Shown: piece after piece, positions 20,698 through 28,936 of the stretch
Position numbering within the stretch: the stretch's first letter is position 1
Layout of the letters: each line of letters opens with the position of its first letter
NCBI RefSeq assembly: GCF_030408735.1
Contig: NZ_CP047204.1
Location: 1,674,001-1,738,000 of the forward strand
Reading direction: 5' to 3'
Length of the DNA stretch: 64,000 nucleotides
From: Corynebacterium faecale
GTDB taxonomy: Bacteria; Actinomycetota; Actinomycetes; Mycobacteriales; Mycobacteriaceae
Notes under the pieces: model-generated
Database searches by the model: none
Told to the model about the DNA's origin: nothing
What the model saw: the letters and a program-made list of their open reading frames with translations, nothing else
Program-made: the position numbers and the translations under genes

Positions 20698-21018
20698 ATG
20701 ACAGACGAGGCCACAACTCCCAGACAACCACGCGATGAGCTCTATCGCTCCCGTGGCATCCAGGTGGAGATCCACGAGGATGAGAACGAGATCTCCCTGG
20801 CACTGGACGGTGTGCCGGTGGAGGTCGCTTACGTTAACGGAAAGTACTATTCCCCCACCGCGCATATGTATGTCGAGTTTGACACCCTGGATGAGGTGGT
20901 TGATCAGCTGATCAGCACCAGTGATGAATACTGGCAACTTCACCCACCGCCGGGTGGAGACGAGGATCCCCACGGTGGGCACCACCACCATCACCACGGC
21001 ACAGGGTCGGATGATTGA
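20698..21018 (+). CDS. MelC1-like tyrosinase cofactor (caddie) with C-terminal His cluster
   Basis: Small acidic protein, 106 aa, directly upstream of tyrosinase, with GAGGG four bases before the ATG. The middle (ISLALDGVPVEVAYVNGKYY, then MYVEFDTLDEVVDQLI) fits the short beta-rich core of Streptomyces MelC1, which delivers copper to tyrosinase and, through a Tat signal, exports it. Here no signal peptide is present. The tail reads HPPPGGDEDPHGGHHHHHHG, a run of six histidines that could bind copper. The assignment rests on gene position and pattern, not a search. The tyrosinase ATG follows two bases after the stop. Confidence 0.7.
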   Translation: MTDEATTPRQPRDELYRSRGIQVEIHEDENEISLALDGVPVEVAYVNGKYYSPTAHMYVEFDTLDEVVDQLISTSDEYWQLHPPPGGDEDPHGGHHHHHHGTGSDD

Positions 21019-21020
21019 TC

Positions 21021-22268
21021 ATGGACATCAGGCAGAACATCTACTCGCTCACGGATGAGCAGCTGCTGAGATTTCAGGATGCTGTGAACGGTATCAAGAC
21101 TGATGGCACCTATGACTATTTCACCGAGCAGCACCATCACTCCATGCACCAGGCGACGGTTTTCCCGTGGGAAACAGGCGAACACCTTCTGCGAAACTCA
21201 GCTCACCGCGGACCAGCATTCCTGCCCTGGCATCGTTATTATTGTCGGGAGTTTGAGCAGGCGCTTCAGGAGAAGGATCCTTCGGTCACGTTGCCCTACT
21301 GGGATTGGTCCGCTGATTCCTCCGCGGGTGCGGGTGCCCCGTTGTGGAATACCGATCCAGACGCCGGTCGCATCTATATCGGCGGAGACGGCACCGGGCC
21401 TGAGTCCACGGTGACCACCGGCCCGTTCGCAGGATGGGAGGTACTCATTGAATGGGGCACCGGCTTCACCCGCCGTCCAGGTGGGCTCAGACGGCAACTG
21501 GGCCTGAGTATCCCCACCCTTCCCACGCAGGCTGATGTCACCGCCTGCATTAACGATTACCCCGTCTATGACACCGATCCCTGGCATCCGGGCAGCGTGG
21601 GCAGTTTCCGCAATCAGCTGGAGGGCTGGCCGAATGGGCCTGCCATGCATAACCGGGTCCATGTGTGGGTGGGTGGAGATATGGGACCGGGTACGTCGCC
21701 GAACGATCCGGTGTTCTTCCTCCACCACGCCTATATCGATCTGATCTGGGCTCAGTGGCAACAGCTCCATGGCAATTCCTACCTCCCGGTCACGGAGGGG
21801 CCTGGCGAACACAATCTCAACGATGAGATGGCCTACCTGGATACGCCATCCCCAACCCCTGCGAACTGTCTGGATTACCGCCATGCGATGGGATATATCT
21901 ACGATACGGATCCACCCACGGCGCAACTCGACGATGCCACCTTGGCCTTCACCAACGTGATGTCCGGGGATACCGAGCGACGGTCCCTGGTATTCCAGGT
22001 CCGCTCCGCACAACCGATCACCTTTGAGGTAGTCCCCTCCAGTGGCCTGCGCCCGCCCTATTCTCTTCTGCACGACGAACCCACGATCATCCATGAACCC
22101 AGGGTGGACAGTCGTCCCTTTGATGAGGTCCGCATCTGGTTCGCCTTCACTGCCGGGACCGAGCCCGGGCCAGCCCCTGATGGCTCCATCCAGATCCGTT
22201 GCGTGGAAACAGGTGAGATATTCGACATCACCCTGACCGGTTCCACGCAGGACCCGGACTGCAGATAG
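21021..22268 (+). CDS. Tyrosinase (type-3 copper monooxygenase)
   Basis: Binuclear copper enzyme oxidising monophenols to diphenols and quinones, 415 aa from the ATG at 21021 (a TTG at 21015 is the alternative). The CuA ligands are H62 and H71 in SAHRGPAFLPWHRYYCREFEQAL, with the first His in the QHHHSMH cluster at 38-43. The CuB ligands are H210 and H214 in MHNRVHVWVGG and H236 in VFFLHHAYIDLIW; spacing equals that of Streptomyces enzymes. After the core (about 1-290) there is an extra domain of ~120 residues, absent from the ~275-residue Streptomyces forms. No signal peptide is seen. It forms an operon with the His-tailed gene before it. Confidence 0.93.
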   Translation: MDIRQNIYSLTDEQLLRFQDAVNGIKTDGTYDYFTEQHHHSMHQATVFPWETGEHLLRNSAHRGPAFLPWHRYYCREFEQALQEKDPSVTLPYWDWSADSSAGAGAPLWNTDPDAGRIYIGGDGTGPESTVTTGPFAGWEVLIEWGTGFTRRPGGLRRQLGLSIPTLPTQADVTACINDYPVYDTDPWHPGSVGSFRNQLEGWPNGPAMHNRVHVWVGGDMGPGTSPNDPVFFLHHAYIDLIWAQWQQLHGNSYLPVTEGPGEHNLNDEMAYLDTPSPTPANCLDYRHAMGYIYDTDPPTAQLDDATLAFTNVMSGDTERRSLVFQVRSAQPITFEVVPSSGLRPPYSLLHDEPTIIHEPRVDSRPFDEVRIWFAFTAGTEPGPAPDGSIQIRCVETGEIFDITLTGSTQDPDCR

Positions 22269-22351
22269 CTTGACGACGCCCCTCTTCGGCACCCTACCGC
22301 GGTGTTGCTGGCGGGGCGCAGGGCACGCGTTGATCACTAGAGTGGGATGGC

Positions 22352-23071
22352 ATGAGCGAGCATCAAGCGACCGATCCCGCTGTCGCCTTCCTGGCGGCCT
22401 TCAACGACATAGAGGCATACCTGCGTTCTGAACTCAACGCGAAGCGATCTGACAGTTTCCGATGGATGGTTCGACTTGCGGAGAAGAAGCACCTTATCTC
22501 CAAGGAGCAGTCTGAGGCGTTGGATGCATTCGCGGAACTGCGCAACGCCATCAGCCACGGACCCTACAAAAACCTACGGCCCATCGCTGATCCGCGCCCC
22601 GACACCGTGACCATGATTGAGCACATCCGGGATGTGCTCACCGATCCGCCGATTGCCCTGCAGGTACTACCGCGGCAGGACGTGTGCTCGCTGCGGATGG
22701 CGGATCCGATCACCGACGCCCTGGACATCATCCGCACCACGGAGATCTCACAGTTCCCCGTTTACGGCGATGACGGTTATGTCGCCCTTCTGACCACCAA
22801 CACCATCGCGCGCTGGGTGGCGGTTGATCTCGGTGACAATTCCCACCTGGATGCCACCACGGTGGCTGAAGTTCTGGATTACGCAGAGGCCTCGGACTCG
22901 GCTGTGTTCATGCCCCGAAATGCGACCGCACAGGAAGTGATTGATGTGATGACCGGGCCGGATCTGCCGTGGTCGGTGATTGTGACAGAGCATGGGAAGC
23001 CTGATCAGAAACCATTACGTCTCATCAGCGGTCGGGACATGCGCGCCATGTTGGAACTGATGGAGGTCTGA
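22352..23071 (+). CDS. HEPN-like helical domain fused to a CBS pair
   Basis: Protein of 239 aa. Residues 1-95 are helical with a motif near the end, AELRNAISHGPY, matching the R-x4-H pattern of HEPN domains, many of which are RNases. Residues ~100-239 look like two CBS motifs (LRMADPITDALDIIRTTEISQFPVYG and VFMPRNATAQEVIDVM, ending RLISGRDMRAMLELMEV), which commonly sense adenine nucleotides. The ATG lies eight bases after a TAGAGT hexamer that could be a -10 box. It is 83 bp downstream of tyrosinase, on the same strand, but may be independently transcribed. Function unknown. Confidence 0.65.
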   Translation: MSEHQATDPAVAFLAAFNDIEAYLRSELNAKRSDSFRWMVRLAEKKHLISKEQSEALDAFAELRNAISHGPYKNLRPIADPRPDTVTMIEHIRDVLTDPPIALQVLPRQDVCSLRMADPITDALDIIRTTEISQFPVYGDDGYVALLTTNTIARWVAVDLGDNSHLDATTVAEVLDYAEASDSAVFMPRNATAQEVIDVMTGPDLPWSVIVTEHGKPDQKPLRLISGRDMRAMLELMEV

Positions 23072-23101
23072 TAGTTGCGTGACACAGCAACAATGGCTAC
23101 A

Positions 23102-23119
23102 TTGGTGATATATCAACAA
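23102..23119. promoter_or_regulatory. 18-bp palindromic operator candidate before the flavin pair
   Basis: TTGGTGATATATCAACAA is a palindrome broken only at one symmetric position pair (TTGnTGATATATCAnCAA). It ends 36 bp before the ATG of the monooxygenase gene, where a MarR- or TetR-type repressor would be expected to sit. No such regulator gene is adjacent. Confidence 0.55.
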
Positions 23120-23155
23120 AGTATTTTGGAAGATCTCAACAGTTAGGAACCCACC

Positions 23156-24277
23156 ATGCAGTTCGGCATCTTCACCATCGGTGATGTGACCACCGACCCC
23201 ACTAACGGCACCACCCCCACCGAAGGCGAGCGCATCCATGCAATGACGCAGATCGCCCTCAAGGCAGAGGAAGTCGGACTGGATGTCTTCGCCACCGGCG
23301 AGCACCACAACCCTCCGTTCGTGCCTTCCTCCCCCACCACCCACCTGGGTTATATCGCAGCCAAGACGGAAAAGCTGCTGCTCTCCACCGCCACCACCCT
23401 GATCACCACGAATGACCCGGTGAAGATCGCCGAGGATTATGCCTTCCTGCAGCACCTCTCCGGTGGCCGCGTCGACCTCATGATGGGACGCGGTAACACC
23501 GGCCCGGTATACCCGTGGTTTGGCAAGGACATCCGTCAGGGCATCCCCCTGGCAATCGAGAACTACCATCTGCTGCGCCGCCTCTGGCGCGAGGACGTGG
23601 TGAACTGGCAGGGCAAGTTCCGCACCCCACTGCAGGGCTACACCTCCACTCCGGCACCCCTCGACGGTGTGGCACCATTTGTGTGGCACGGTTCCATCCG
23701 CTCCACCGAGATCGCCGAACAGGCGGCCTTCTACGGTGATGGCTTCTTCCACAACAACATCTTCTGGAACAAGGAACACACTGCCCAGATGGTGAACCTC
23801 TACCGCCAGCGATTTGAGTATTACGGACATGGCCAGGCAGACCAGGCCATCGTGGGCCTCGGTGGCCAGGTCTTCATCGGTGACACCGAAGCACAGGCCA
23901 AGGACTTCTTCCGCCCCTACTTTGACAACGCCCCCGTCTACGGACACGGCCCCTCCATGGAGGACTTCACCCGGATGACCCCGCTGACCGTGGGTACCGC
24001 AGAGCAGGTCATCGAGCGCACCATGGAGTTCGCCGACTGGGTGGGCGACTACCAGCGCCAGCTCTTCCTCATCGACCACGCGGGACTTCCCCTCGAAGTT
24101 GTTCTCGATCAGGTGGAGCGACTCGGCCGCGATGTGGTTCCAGAGGTGCGTCGTCGCATGGAAGAACGCCGACCCGATCACGTTCCCTCCGACCCACCAA
24201 CCCACAGAACCCTGCAGTCCAATCCGGAACACCCACACTTCAAGGTGAGCCCCGGCACGCCTGCCGACGCAGAATAA
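23156..24277 (+). CDS. Luciferase-like FMN-dependent monooxygenase (CE1758-type)
   Basis: LLM-class flavin monooxygenase, 373 aa. Reduced FMN is bound by a TIM barrel starting MQFGIFTIGDVTTDPTNG. Family features include ATGEHHNPPFVPSSPTTHLGY, LSTATTLITTNDPVKIAEDY and LMMGRGNTGPVYPWFG. It overlaps no neighbour and is followed 13 bp later by a flavin reductase, giving a two-component system in which the reductase supplies FMNH2. I recall a family of this kind named after C. efficiens CE1758. The substrate is unknown. The Pro-rich tail after ~345 is poorly conserved. Confidence 0.88.
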   Translation: MQFGIFTIGDVTTDPTNGTTPTEGERIHAMTQIALKAEEVGLDVFATGEHHNPPFVPSSPTTHLGYIAAKTEKLLLSTATTLITTNDPVKIAEDYAFLQHLSGGRVDLMMGRGNTGPVYPWFGKDIRQGIPLAIENYHLLRRLWREDVVNWQGKFRTPLQGYTSTPAPLDGVAPFVWHGSIRSTEIAEQAAFYGDGFFHNNIFWNKEHTAQMVNLYRQRFEYYGHGQADQAIVGLGGQVFIGDTEAQAKDFFRPYFDNAPVYGHGPSMEDFTRMTPLTVGTAEQVIERTMEFADWVGDYQRQLFLIDHAGLPLEVVLDQVERLGRDVVPEVRRRMEERRPDHVPSDPPTHRTLQSNPEHPHFKVSPGTPADAE

Positions 24278-24290
24278 AAGGACCTCCATC

Positions 24291-24977
24291 ATGCGTAAAC
24301 TCACCGTGGTCACGGCGGGCCTGTCCAATCCATCCACCACCCGCTCCGTAGCCGACCAGCTCACCAGGGCCGTCGAAGCCGCCGTCACAGCACGTGGCGA
24401 GTCCCTGGACATCGAGGTCATTGAGATCCGCGACCTCATCTTCGATCTGGCCACCTCCTTCACCAGCGCCGGCATGAGCTCACCAGCTCTTGACGCCGCC
24501 AAGGAACGACTGGCCACCTCCGACGGACTCATCGCCGTCACACCGGTGTTCACCGCAAGCTACTCCGGTATTTTCAAGATGTTCTTCGATGTCCTCGACC
24601 CGAAGACCATCGTGGGTCTGCCCACCCTGGTGGCAGCTTCCGCGGGCTCGGCACGTCATTCCCTCGTTATTGATCACGCCATCAGGCCGATGTTCAACTA
24701 TCTGCGCGCCGTGGTGGTGCCCACCGGAGTCTTCGCCGCCACCGAAGATTTCGGCACCGACGCCGGTGTGGAGTTCGAGCAGCGTGTCAACCGCGCAGCC
24801 GGTGAACTGGCAACCCTCATGCTCCAGGACTTTGCCAGTGTAGAGGGCCTGGGAGGCGCGACAGCCAACCAGGATGCCGACTTGTCCTTCCGCCGCAAAC
24901 GCCACACTGGTGTGACCCCGGGCGAGAACTTCACCTCGTTCAGCGACCTCCTCAAGGGCCACGACGGCGAAGGATAA
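24291..24977 (+). CDS. NAD(P)H-dependent FMN reductase partner (CE1759-type)
   Basis: Flavodoxin-like reductase, 228 aa, of the NADPH-dependent FMN reductase fold. The phosphate-binding start is LTVVTAGLSNPSTTRSVADQL, and the flavin loop is VTPVFTASYSGIFKMFFDVLD. GGACCTCC before the ATG is a good ribosome-binding region. It lies 13 bp after the monooxygenase and almost certainly feeds it reduced FMN. I recall the family being described as the LLM-partnered reductase CE1759. Confidence 0.88.
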   Translation: MRKLTVVTAGLSNPSTTRSVADQLTRAVEAAVTARGESLDIEVIEIRDLIFDLATSFTSAGMSSPALDAAKERLATSDGLIAVTPVFTASYSGIFKMFFDVLDPKTIVGLPTLVAASAGSARHSLVIDHAIRPMFNYLRAVVVPTGVFAATEDFGTDAGVEFEQRVNRAAGELATLMLQDFASVEGLGGATANQDADLSFRRKRHTGVTPGENFTSFSDLLKGHDGEG

Positions 24978-25032
24978 GGTTGTCAGCATGACGGGCATTG
25001 GACGATAGCTTTCAGCACCGGGGGGAAAGTGT

Positions 25033-26742
25033 CTAGTTCATGGTTTCCTGCCGATAAGGCGCCAGCACGTCCTGAATGGCCTGCTGGGTGTTGAGATAAT
25101 TGTTCACTTGAATCCTCAGGTCTTCATCAGACCATCCGGACACTGCTGCCATGACACCTGCGGCGGCTCGAACAACCTCGGGCAGGACGTACCGGAAGGT
25201 ACCCAGCACGATCCTGCGATCAAGGACATCGGCAAGATCAACAGCAGCCTCATCAGTCACCGCGTAGACAACCTGGGCCGCGATATCCAAGCAGTCACCA
25301 TCCGGGTCAAGGCGTCTGGCTAGCTCAGGGTGAGCGGCCACCAGGTCGAGGATGCGTTCATGTTCTGTGCCGTAGAGGCGCGCAAGATGAATGCGGATGT
25401 TCTCACCCAGCGGCAGATCCGGGTGACTACGTACCGCTGACTGGAAGGCCTCCCCTACGGTTTCATAATCACCGAATGAGGTGGATAACGGCTGGTACCG
25501 CGAATCAAAAGACCTCACTGGGGGCAGCACAGCTGAGTGATTCTGCACCACATGCTCAATCACCTTGTGCCCCATCATCCGGGCGGTGGTCCATTTGCCT
25601 CCGGAGACAGATATCAGGCCATCCAGCCCGACATCGGCATGATCGGCAATATCAAAGCGCCTCGATGACGTATAGGTTTCGCTCCCGTCATCGACAAGAG
25701 GACGCACCCCGACCAGTGTGGAGATAATCCCGGCCGGGTCCAGTGGAGTCTCACGAACCGAGTTGATGGTCTCCAGCAACAGATCGATATCAGAAGCATC
25801 AGCGTGGGCATCATCAGCGGTGCCCTCAATGGGGGTGTCGGTAGGGCCGATGAGCGTCCGGCCGAGCCACGGGTTCACGATGACATGTCGACCATTTTTT
25901 CCACGGACAAAAACCCCGACGCTGCTCCCCAGATCCCCGGTGAGTAGGTGCACCCCCTTGGACTGGCGAACCCGGAGACCGGTGAGACCTGCAACATCCC
26001 CCAGGGCTTCCGCAACCCAGGGGCCCCCAGCATTGATCACCACCGGTGCCCGGAATCGGGCTTCACCACCGGTGACCTGATCATGGACCTGCACACCGGT
26101 CACCCGACCCGCAGACTCATCGCGCTCGATACGGGTCACCTTGGCATGGTTGATCGCAGTGCCCCCACGGGCCGCGAATTCCTTGACGATACCCAGAAGC
26201 AGACGTTCCGCGTGCACATTCAACGTGTCATCATGACGCCACGCACCCTTGAGGCCTTCTGGATCCAGCCAGGGCACTGCCTTGAGCAGCATGTCCCTGG
26301 GCACCCACCGTAACCGGGGCGAATGATTATCCGGGGACAACCCCAGGTTCCTTTTCCACGCCATGGCTTCATACAGCGCCACACCGGCCCCCAGGACTGG
26401 CGCCTTAGGAACGGACCAGTCATAGGCGGTGAGCATGAAGCTCCGCGGGGACACCAGGTGTGGTGCGGCGATACCCAGATAGCGGCGCTCCTGGATCGCT
26501 TCCTGCACCACGGCGAAATCACGCTGTTCCAGGTAACGCAGGCCGCCGTGGATCATCTTGGAAGTGGCCGAAGACGTTCCGGAGGAAAAGTCCCGGGCCT
26601 CGAACAGGATGGTGCGCAGTCCCCGGCCCACCGCATGCCGCGCGATCTGCACGCCGGAGATACCTCCACCGATCACAATCACGTCATAATCACGGCGTAC
26701 AGGAGGACCAATCCTCCTGGCATCAAACAGCGTGGCCCTCAT
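25033..26742 (-). CDS. glpD: Aerobic glycerol-3-phosphate dehydrogenase
   Basis: FAD-linked, membrane-associated oxidation of glycerol-3-phosphate to dihydroxyacetone phosphate, passing electrons to menaquinone. From the ATG at 26742 (MRATLFDARRIG) it has 569 aa. The FAD dinucleotide fold is VIVIGGGISGVQIARHAVGRG, followed by RDFSSGTSSATSKMIHGGLRYLE; the C-terminal DAO_C domain ends YLNTQQAIQDVLAPYRQ. There is no ribosome-binding site; TAGAAT sits seven bases before the ATG, so the mRNA is probably leaderless. No glycerol kinase or facilitator gene adjoins it. Confidence 0.95.
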   Translation of the reverse strand: MRATLFDARRIGPPVRRDYDVIVIGGGISGVQIARHAVGRGLRTILFEARDFSSGTSSATSKMIHGGLRYLEQRDFAVVQEAIQERRYLGIAAPHLVSPRSFMLTAYDWSVPKAPVLGAGVALYEAMAWKRNLGLSPDNHSPRLRWVPRDMLLKAVPWLDPEGLKGAWRHDDTLNVHAERLLLGIVKEFAARGGTAINHAKVTRIERDESAGRVTGVQVHDQVTGGEARFRAPVVINAGGPWVAEALGDVAGLTGLRVRQSKGVHLLTGDLGSSVGVFVRGKNGRHVIVNPWLGRTLIGPTDTPIEGTADDAHADASDIDLLLETINSVRETPLDPAGIISTLVGVRPLVDDGSETYTSSRRFDIADHADVGLDGLISVSGGKWTTARMMGHKVIEHVVQNHSAVLPPVRSFDSRYQPLSTSFGDYETVGEAFQSAVRSHPDLPLGENIRIHLARLYGTEHERILDLVAAHPELARRLDPDGDCLDIAAQVVYAVTDEAAVDLADVLDRRIVLGTFRYVLPEVVRAAAGVMAAVSGWSDEDLRIQVNNYLNTQQAIQDVLAPYRQETMN

Positions 26743-26749
26743 TGTGAGA

Positions 26750-26755
26750 ATTCTA
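26750..26755 (-). promoter_or_regulatory. Putative -10 box of glpD inside the hisS terminator region
   Basis: Minus-strand TAGAAT is followed by TCTCACA and the glpD ATG. The sequence where a -35 would fall is the 3' arm and T-tract of the hisS terminator. The -10 call is by pattern only. Confidence 0.45.
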
Positions 26756-26756
26756 C

Positions 26757-26797
26757 TGAAAAACCCTGTGCCCACCGAAGGTGGGCACAGGGTTTCG
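26757..26797 (-). terminator. Strong terminator after hisS
   Basis: A perfect 16-bp stem AAACCCTGTGCCCACC (26761-26776) with GGTGGGCACAGGGTTT (26780-26795), loop GAA, is followed on the minus strand by more T residues (GGGTTTTTCAG). It fills most of the 70-bp gap between hisS and glpD. Confidence 0.9.
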
Positions 26798-26812
26798 TCG
26801 ACAAGCGTGTGG

Positions 26813-28102
26813 TTACACCAGCTTCGCCGTCAAGGCGGAGACCACGTCAGACAGGGGGATGTCCTGCTGGTCGTGGGCCACCATGTCCTTGAGGGCAACG
26901 GTGCCGTTCTCCAACTCGTTCTCACCGAGCACCAGGGTGTAGAGGGAACCGGAACGGTCCGCACCCTTCATGGCACCCTTCAGGCCTCGGTCGCCGTAGG
27001 ACATGTCAGCGCTGATGCCGGCGGCACGCAGCTCATTGATGATGCCCGCCATCGCCTTCTTGGCTGCCTGCCCGAGCGGAACACCGTAAACATCCACGCG
27101 GCGCCCGTCCCCCACGCTCACACCCTCCGCCTCAAGGGCGAGGATGGTGCGGTCAACACCCAGACCATAACCGATACCGGAGAGGTCCTGGCCCCCGAGT
27201 TGCCCCATGAGTCCGTCATAACGACCACCGCCACCGATGCCGGACTGTGCGCCCAGACCATCGTGGATGAACTCGAAACAGGTCTTGGTGTAATAATCCA
27301 GACCACGGACCATGCGCGGGTTGATCACATAGGCAACGCCCATGTCATCGAGGAGCCCCGTGACGGTGTCAAAGTGGGTACGGCACTCCGCGTCCAGGTG
27401 ATCCAGCATCAGCGGTGCGTCTGCGGTCATCTCCTGAACCTCAGGGCGCTTGTCATCCAGTACCCGCAGCGGATTGATCTCTGCGCGCTTGCGGGTCTCC
27501 TCATCGAGAGGCAGGTTGAACAGGAAGTCCTGCAACTTCTGGCGGTAGGCAGGACGACAATGCGCATCACCCAGGCTAGTCAGCTCCAGACGGAAGCCGG
27601 TCAGTCCCAGGGAACGGTAGCTGCGGTCAGCCAGCGCAATGATCTCCGCATCGAGTGCTGGATCATCCACACCGATCGCCTCCACGCCAACCTGCTGCAG
27701 CTGACGGTAGCGGCCCGCCTGTGGGCGCTCATAGCGGAAGAACGGGCCCGCATAGTTCAGCTTGACGGGCAGCTGGCCGCGGTCGAGACTGTGCTCAATG
27801 ACAGCACGCATGACACCTGCGGTGCCCTCGGGGCGCAGGGTCACGGAACGCTCGCCACGGTCGGCGAAGGTGTACATCTCCTTGCTCACCACATCGGTGG
27901 ACTCACCGACACCGCGGGCAAACAAACCGGTGTCCTCAAAGATCGGCAGCTCAATGTGCTCAAATCCCGCGAGATGTGCCTGCTTGATGAAGGTGTCGCG
28001 GACAGCGAGGAATGCTGCGGACCTCGGCGGTGTGTAATCCGGGACCCCCTTGGGGGCGGAAAACGGCTGGATCTTCTCAGTTTTGGTGTTCTTGTCACTC
28101 AC
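26813..28102 (-). CDS. hisS: Histidyl-tRNA synthetase
   Basis: Class II synthetase for tRNA-His, 429 aa from the GTG at 28102 ([26 protein letters not shown]). The frame extends ten codons further to 28132 but the shorter start matches family length. Motif 2 ([38 protein letters not shown]) and the histidine-binding loops ([21 protein letters not shown]) are intact. A strong terminator follows. Confidence 0.97.
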   Translation of the reverse strand: MSDKNTKTEKIQPFSAPKGVPDYTPPRSAAFLAVRDTFIKQAHLAGFEHIELPIFEDTGLFARGVGESTDVVSKEMYTFADRGERSVTLRPEGTAGVMRAVIEHSLDRGQLPVKLNYAGPFFRYERPQAGRYRQLQQVGVEAIGVDDPALDAEIIALADRSYRSLGLTGFRLELTSLGDAHCRPAYRQKLQDFLFNLPLDEETRKRAEINPLRVLDDKRPEVQEMTADAPLMLDHLDAECRTHFDTVTGLLDDMGVAYVINPRMVRGLDYYTKTCFEFIHDGLGAQSGIGGGGRYDGLMGQLGGQDLSGIGYGLGVDRTILALEAEGVSVGDGRRVDVYGVPLGQAAKKAMAGIINELRAAGISADMSYGDRGLKGAMKGADRSGSLYTLVLGENELENGTVALKDMVAHDQQDIPLSDVVSALTAKLV

Positions 28103-28147
28103 GATTGCTAACGATACCTTTTCTCTCAACACTGCTCGGACGCAGGA

Positions 28148-28792
28148 TCAGTTTGGACGCAGTGCACGCAGGAATGGGTTACTCATTCGCTCGGCGCGCA
28201 TGGTGGTGGTCGGGCCATGGCCCGGGAGGATCTGCAGGCTGTCATCCAGTTCGAGAATCACGGTGCGCAACGAACGGTTCATCGCTTCCTCATCAGAGAA
28301 CTCGAAATCGGTCCGCCCGATGGACCCCTTGAACAGGACATCGCCCGAGAAGCAGTACTCCTCCCCCACCAGCACGACACATCCCGGGGAATGACCTGGC
28401 GCATGGTGGAGGGTGAATTCTTCACCGGCGAGGGTGATGGTGCCACCACCCAAGAGATCCTCGGTGGATTCCGGGGAGACCATGTTGTCTGCGTCGAAAA
28501 GCATGGCGGTCTGGGTGCCGCTGCCCTTATAGGCCTCAAGGAAGAAAACGTCATCGGGGTGGAGATAGACCGGGGCATTGAACCGCCTGGCCAGGGTGCC
28601 GGCATCACGGGTGTGATCGATGTGCCCATGGGTGAGCACGATCTTGTCCAGCTTCAGTTTGTTGTTGGTGATGTACTCCACCAGATCATCATGGGCATGC
28701 ATGCCCGGATCAATGACCGCCACTTCACCGTCACCGACAATGACATAGCAGTTGGTCTTGTAGGGACCTGCCGCGAAACCGAGAATTTCCAT
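28148..28792 (-). CDS. MBL-fold metallo-hydrolase (glyoxalase II-like)
   Basis: Metallo-beta-lactamase fold protein, 214 aa from the ATG at 28792 (MEILGFAAGPYKTNCYVI). Metal ligands are in THGHIDHT, HAPGHSPGC, FSGDVLF and PGHGPTT, the glyoxalase-II-like set. The shorter start is preferred because TAGACT lies seven bases ahead of it, a leaderless layout. It lies 45 bp upstream of hisS on the same strand, a common pairing in actinobacteria. The substrate, likely a thioester such as S-lactoyl-thiol, is not established. Confidence 0.85.
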   Translation of the reverse strand: MEILGFAAGPYKTNCYVIVGDGEVAVIDPGMHAHDDLVEYITNNKLKLDKIVLTHGHIDHTRDAGTLARRFNAPVYLHPDDVFFLEAYKGSGTQTAMLFDADNMVSPESTEDLLGGGTITLAGEEFTLHHAPGHSPGCVVLVGEEYCFSGDVLFKGSIGRTDFEFSDEEAMNRSLRTVILELDDSLQILPGHGPTTTMRAERMSNPFLRALRPN

Positions 28793-28799
28793 GTCTGGC

Positions 28800-28805
28800 A
28801 GTCTA
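28800..28805 (-). promoter_or_regulatory. Putative -10 box of the MBL-hydrolase/hisS unit (leaderless)
   Basis: Minus-strand TAGACT is followed by GCCAGAC and the ATG at 28792. No -35 or ribosome-binding site is evident. Confidence 0.4.
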
Positions 28806-28936
28806 GTGCGGACCCCACGGGTGATCACCATCGCAGGCGCAGTCGGGCAGATGGCTGCCGGAGGTGGGGTGGATGGTTAGAATGAGGAGGAATTTTTAAA
28901 GCACGTACTTTCCAACTAGTTAAGGGATACATCGCG

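Noticed and set aside
20520..23155. Mobile element carrying the tyrosinase block
   Set aside because: No transposase, integrase, inverted-repeat ends or target duplications were seen; base composition looks like the neighbours.
23015..24553. Long minus-strand open frame opposite the monooxygenase and FMN reductase genes
   Set aside because: It is antisense to two strongly recognisable genes, has low-complexity Gly/Val-rich translation and no family similarity.
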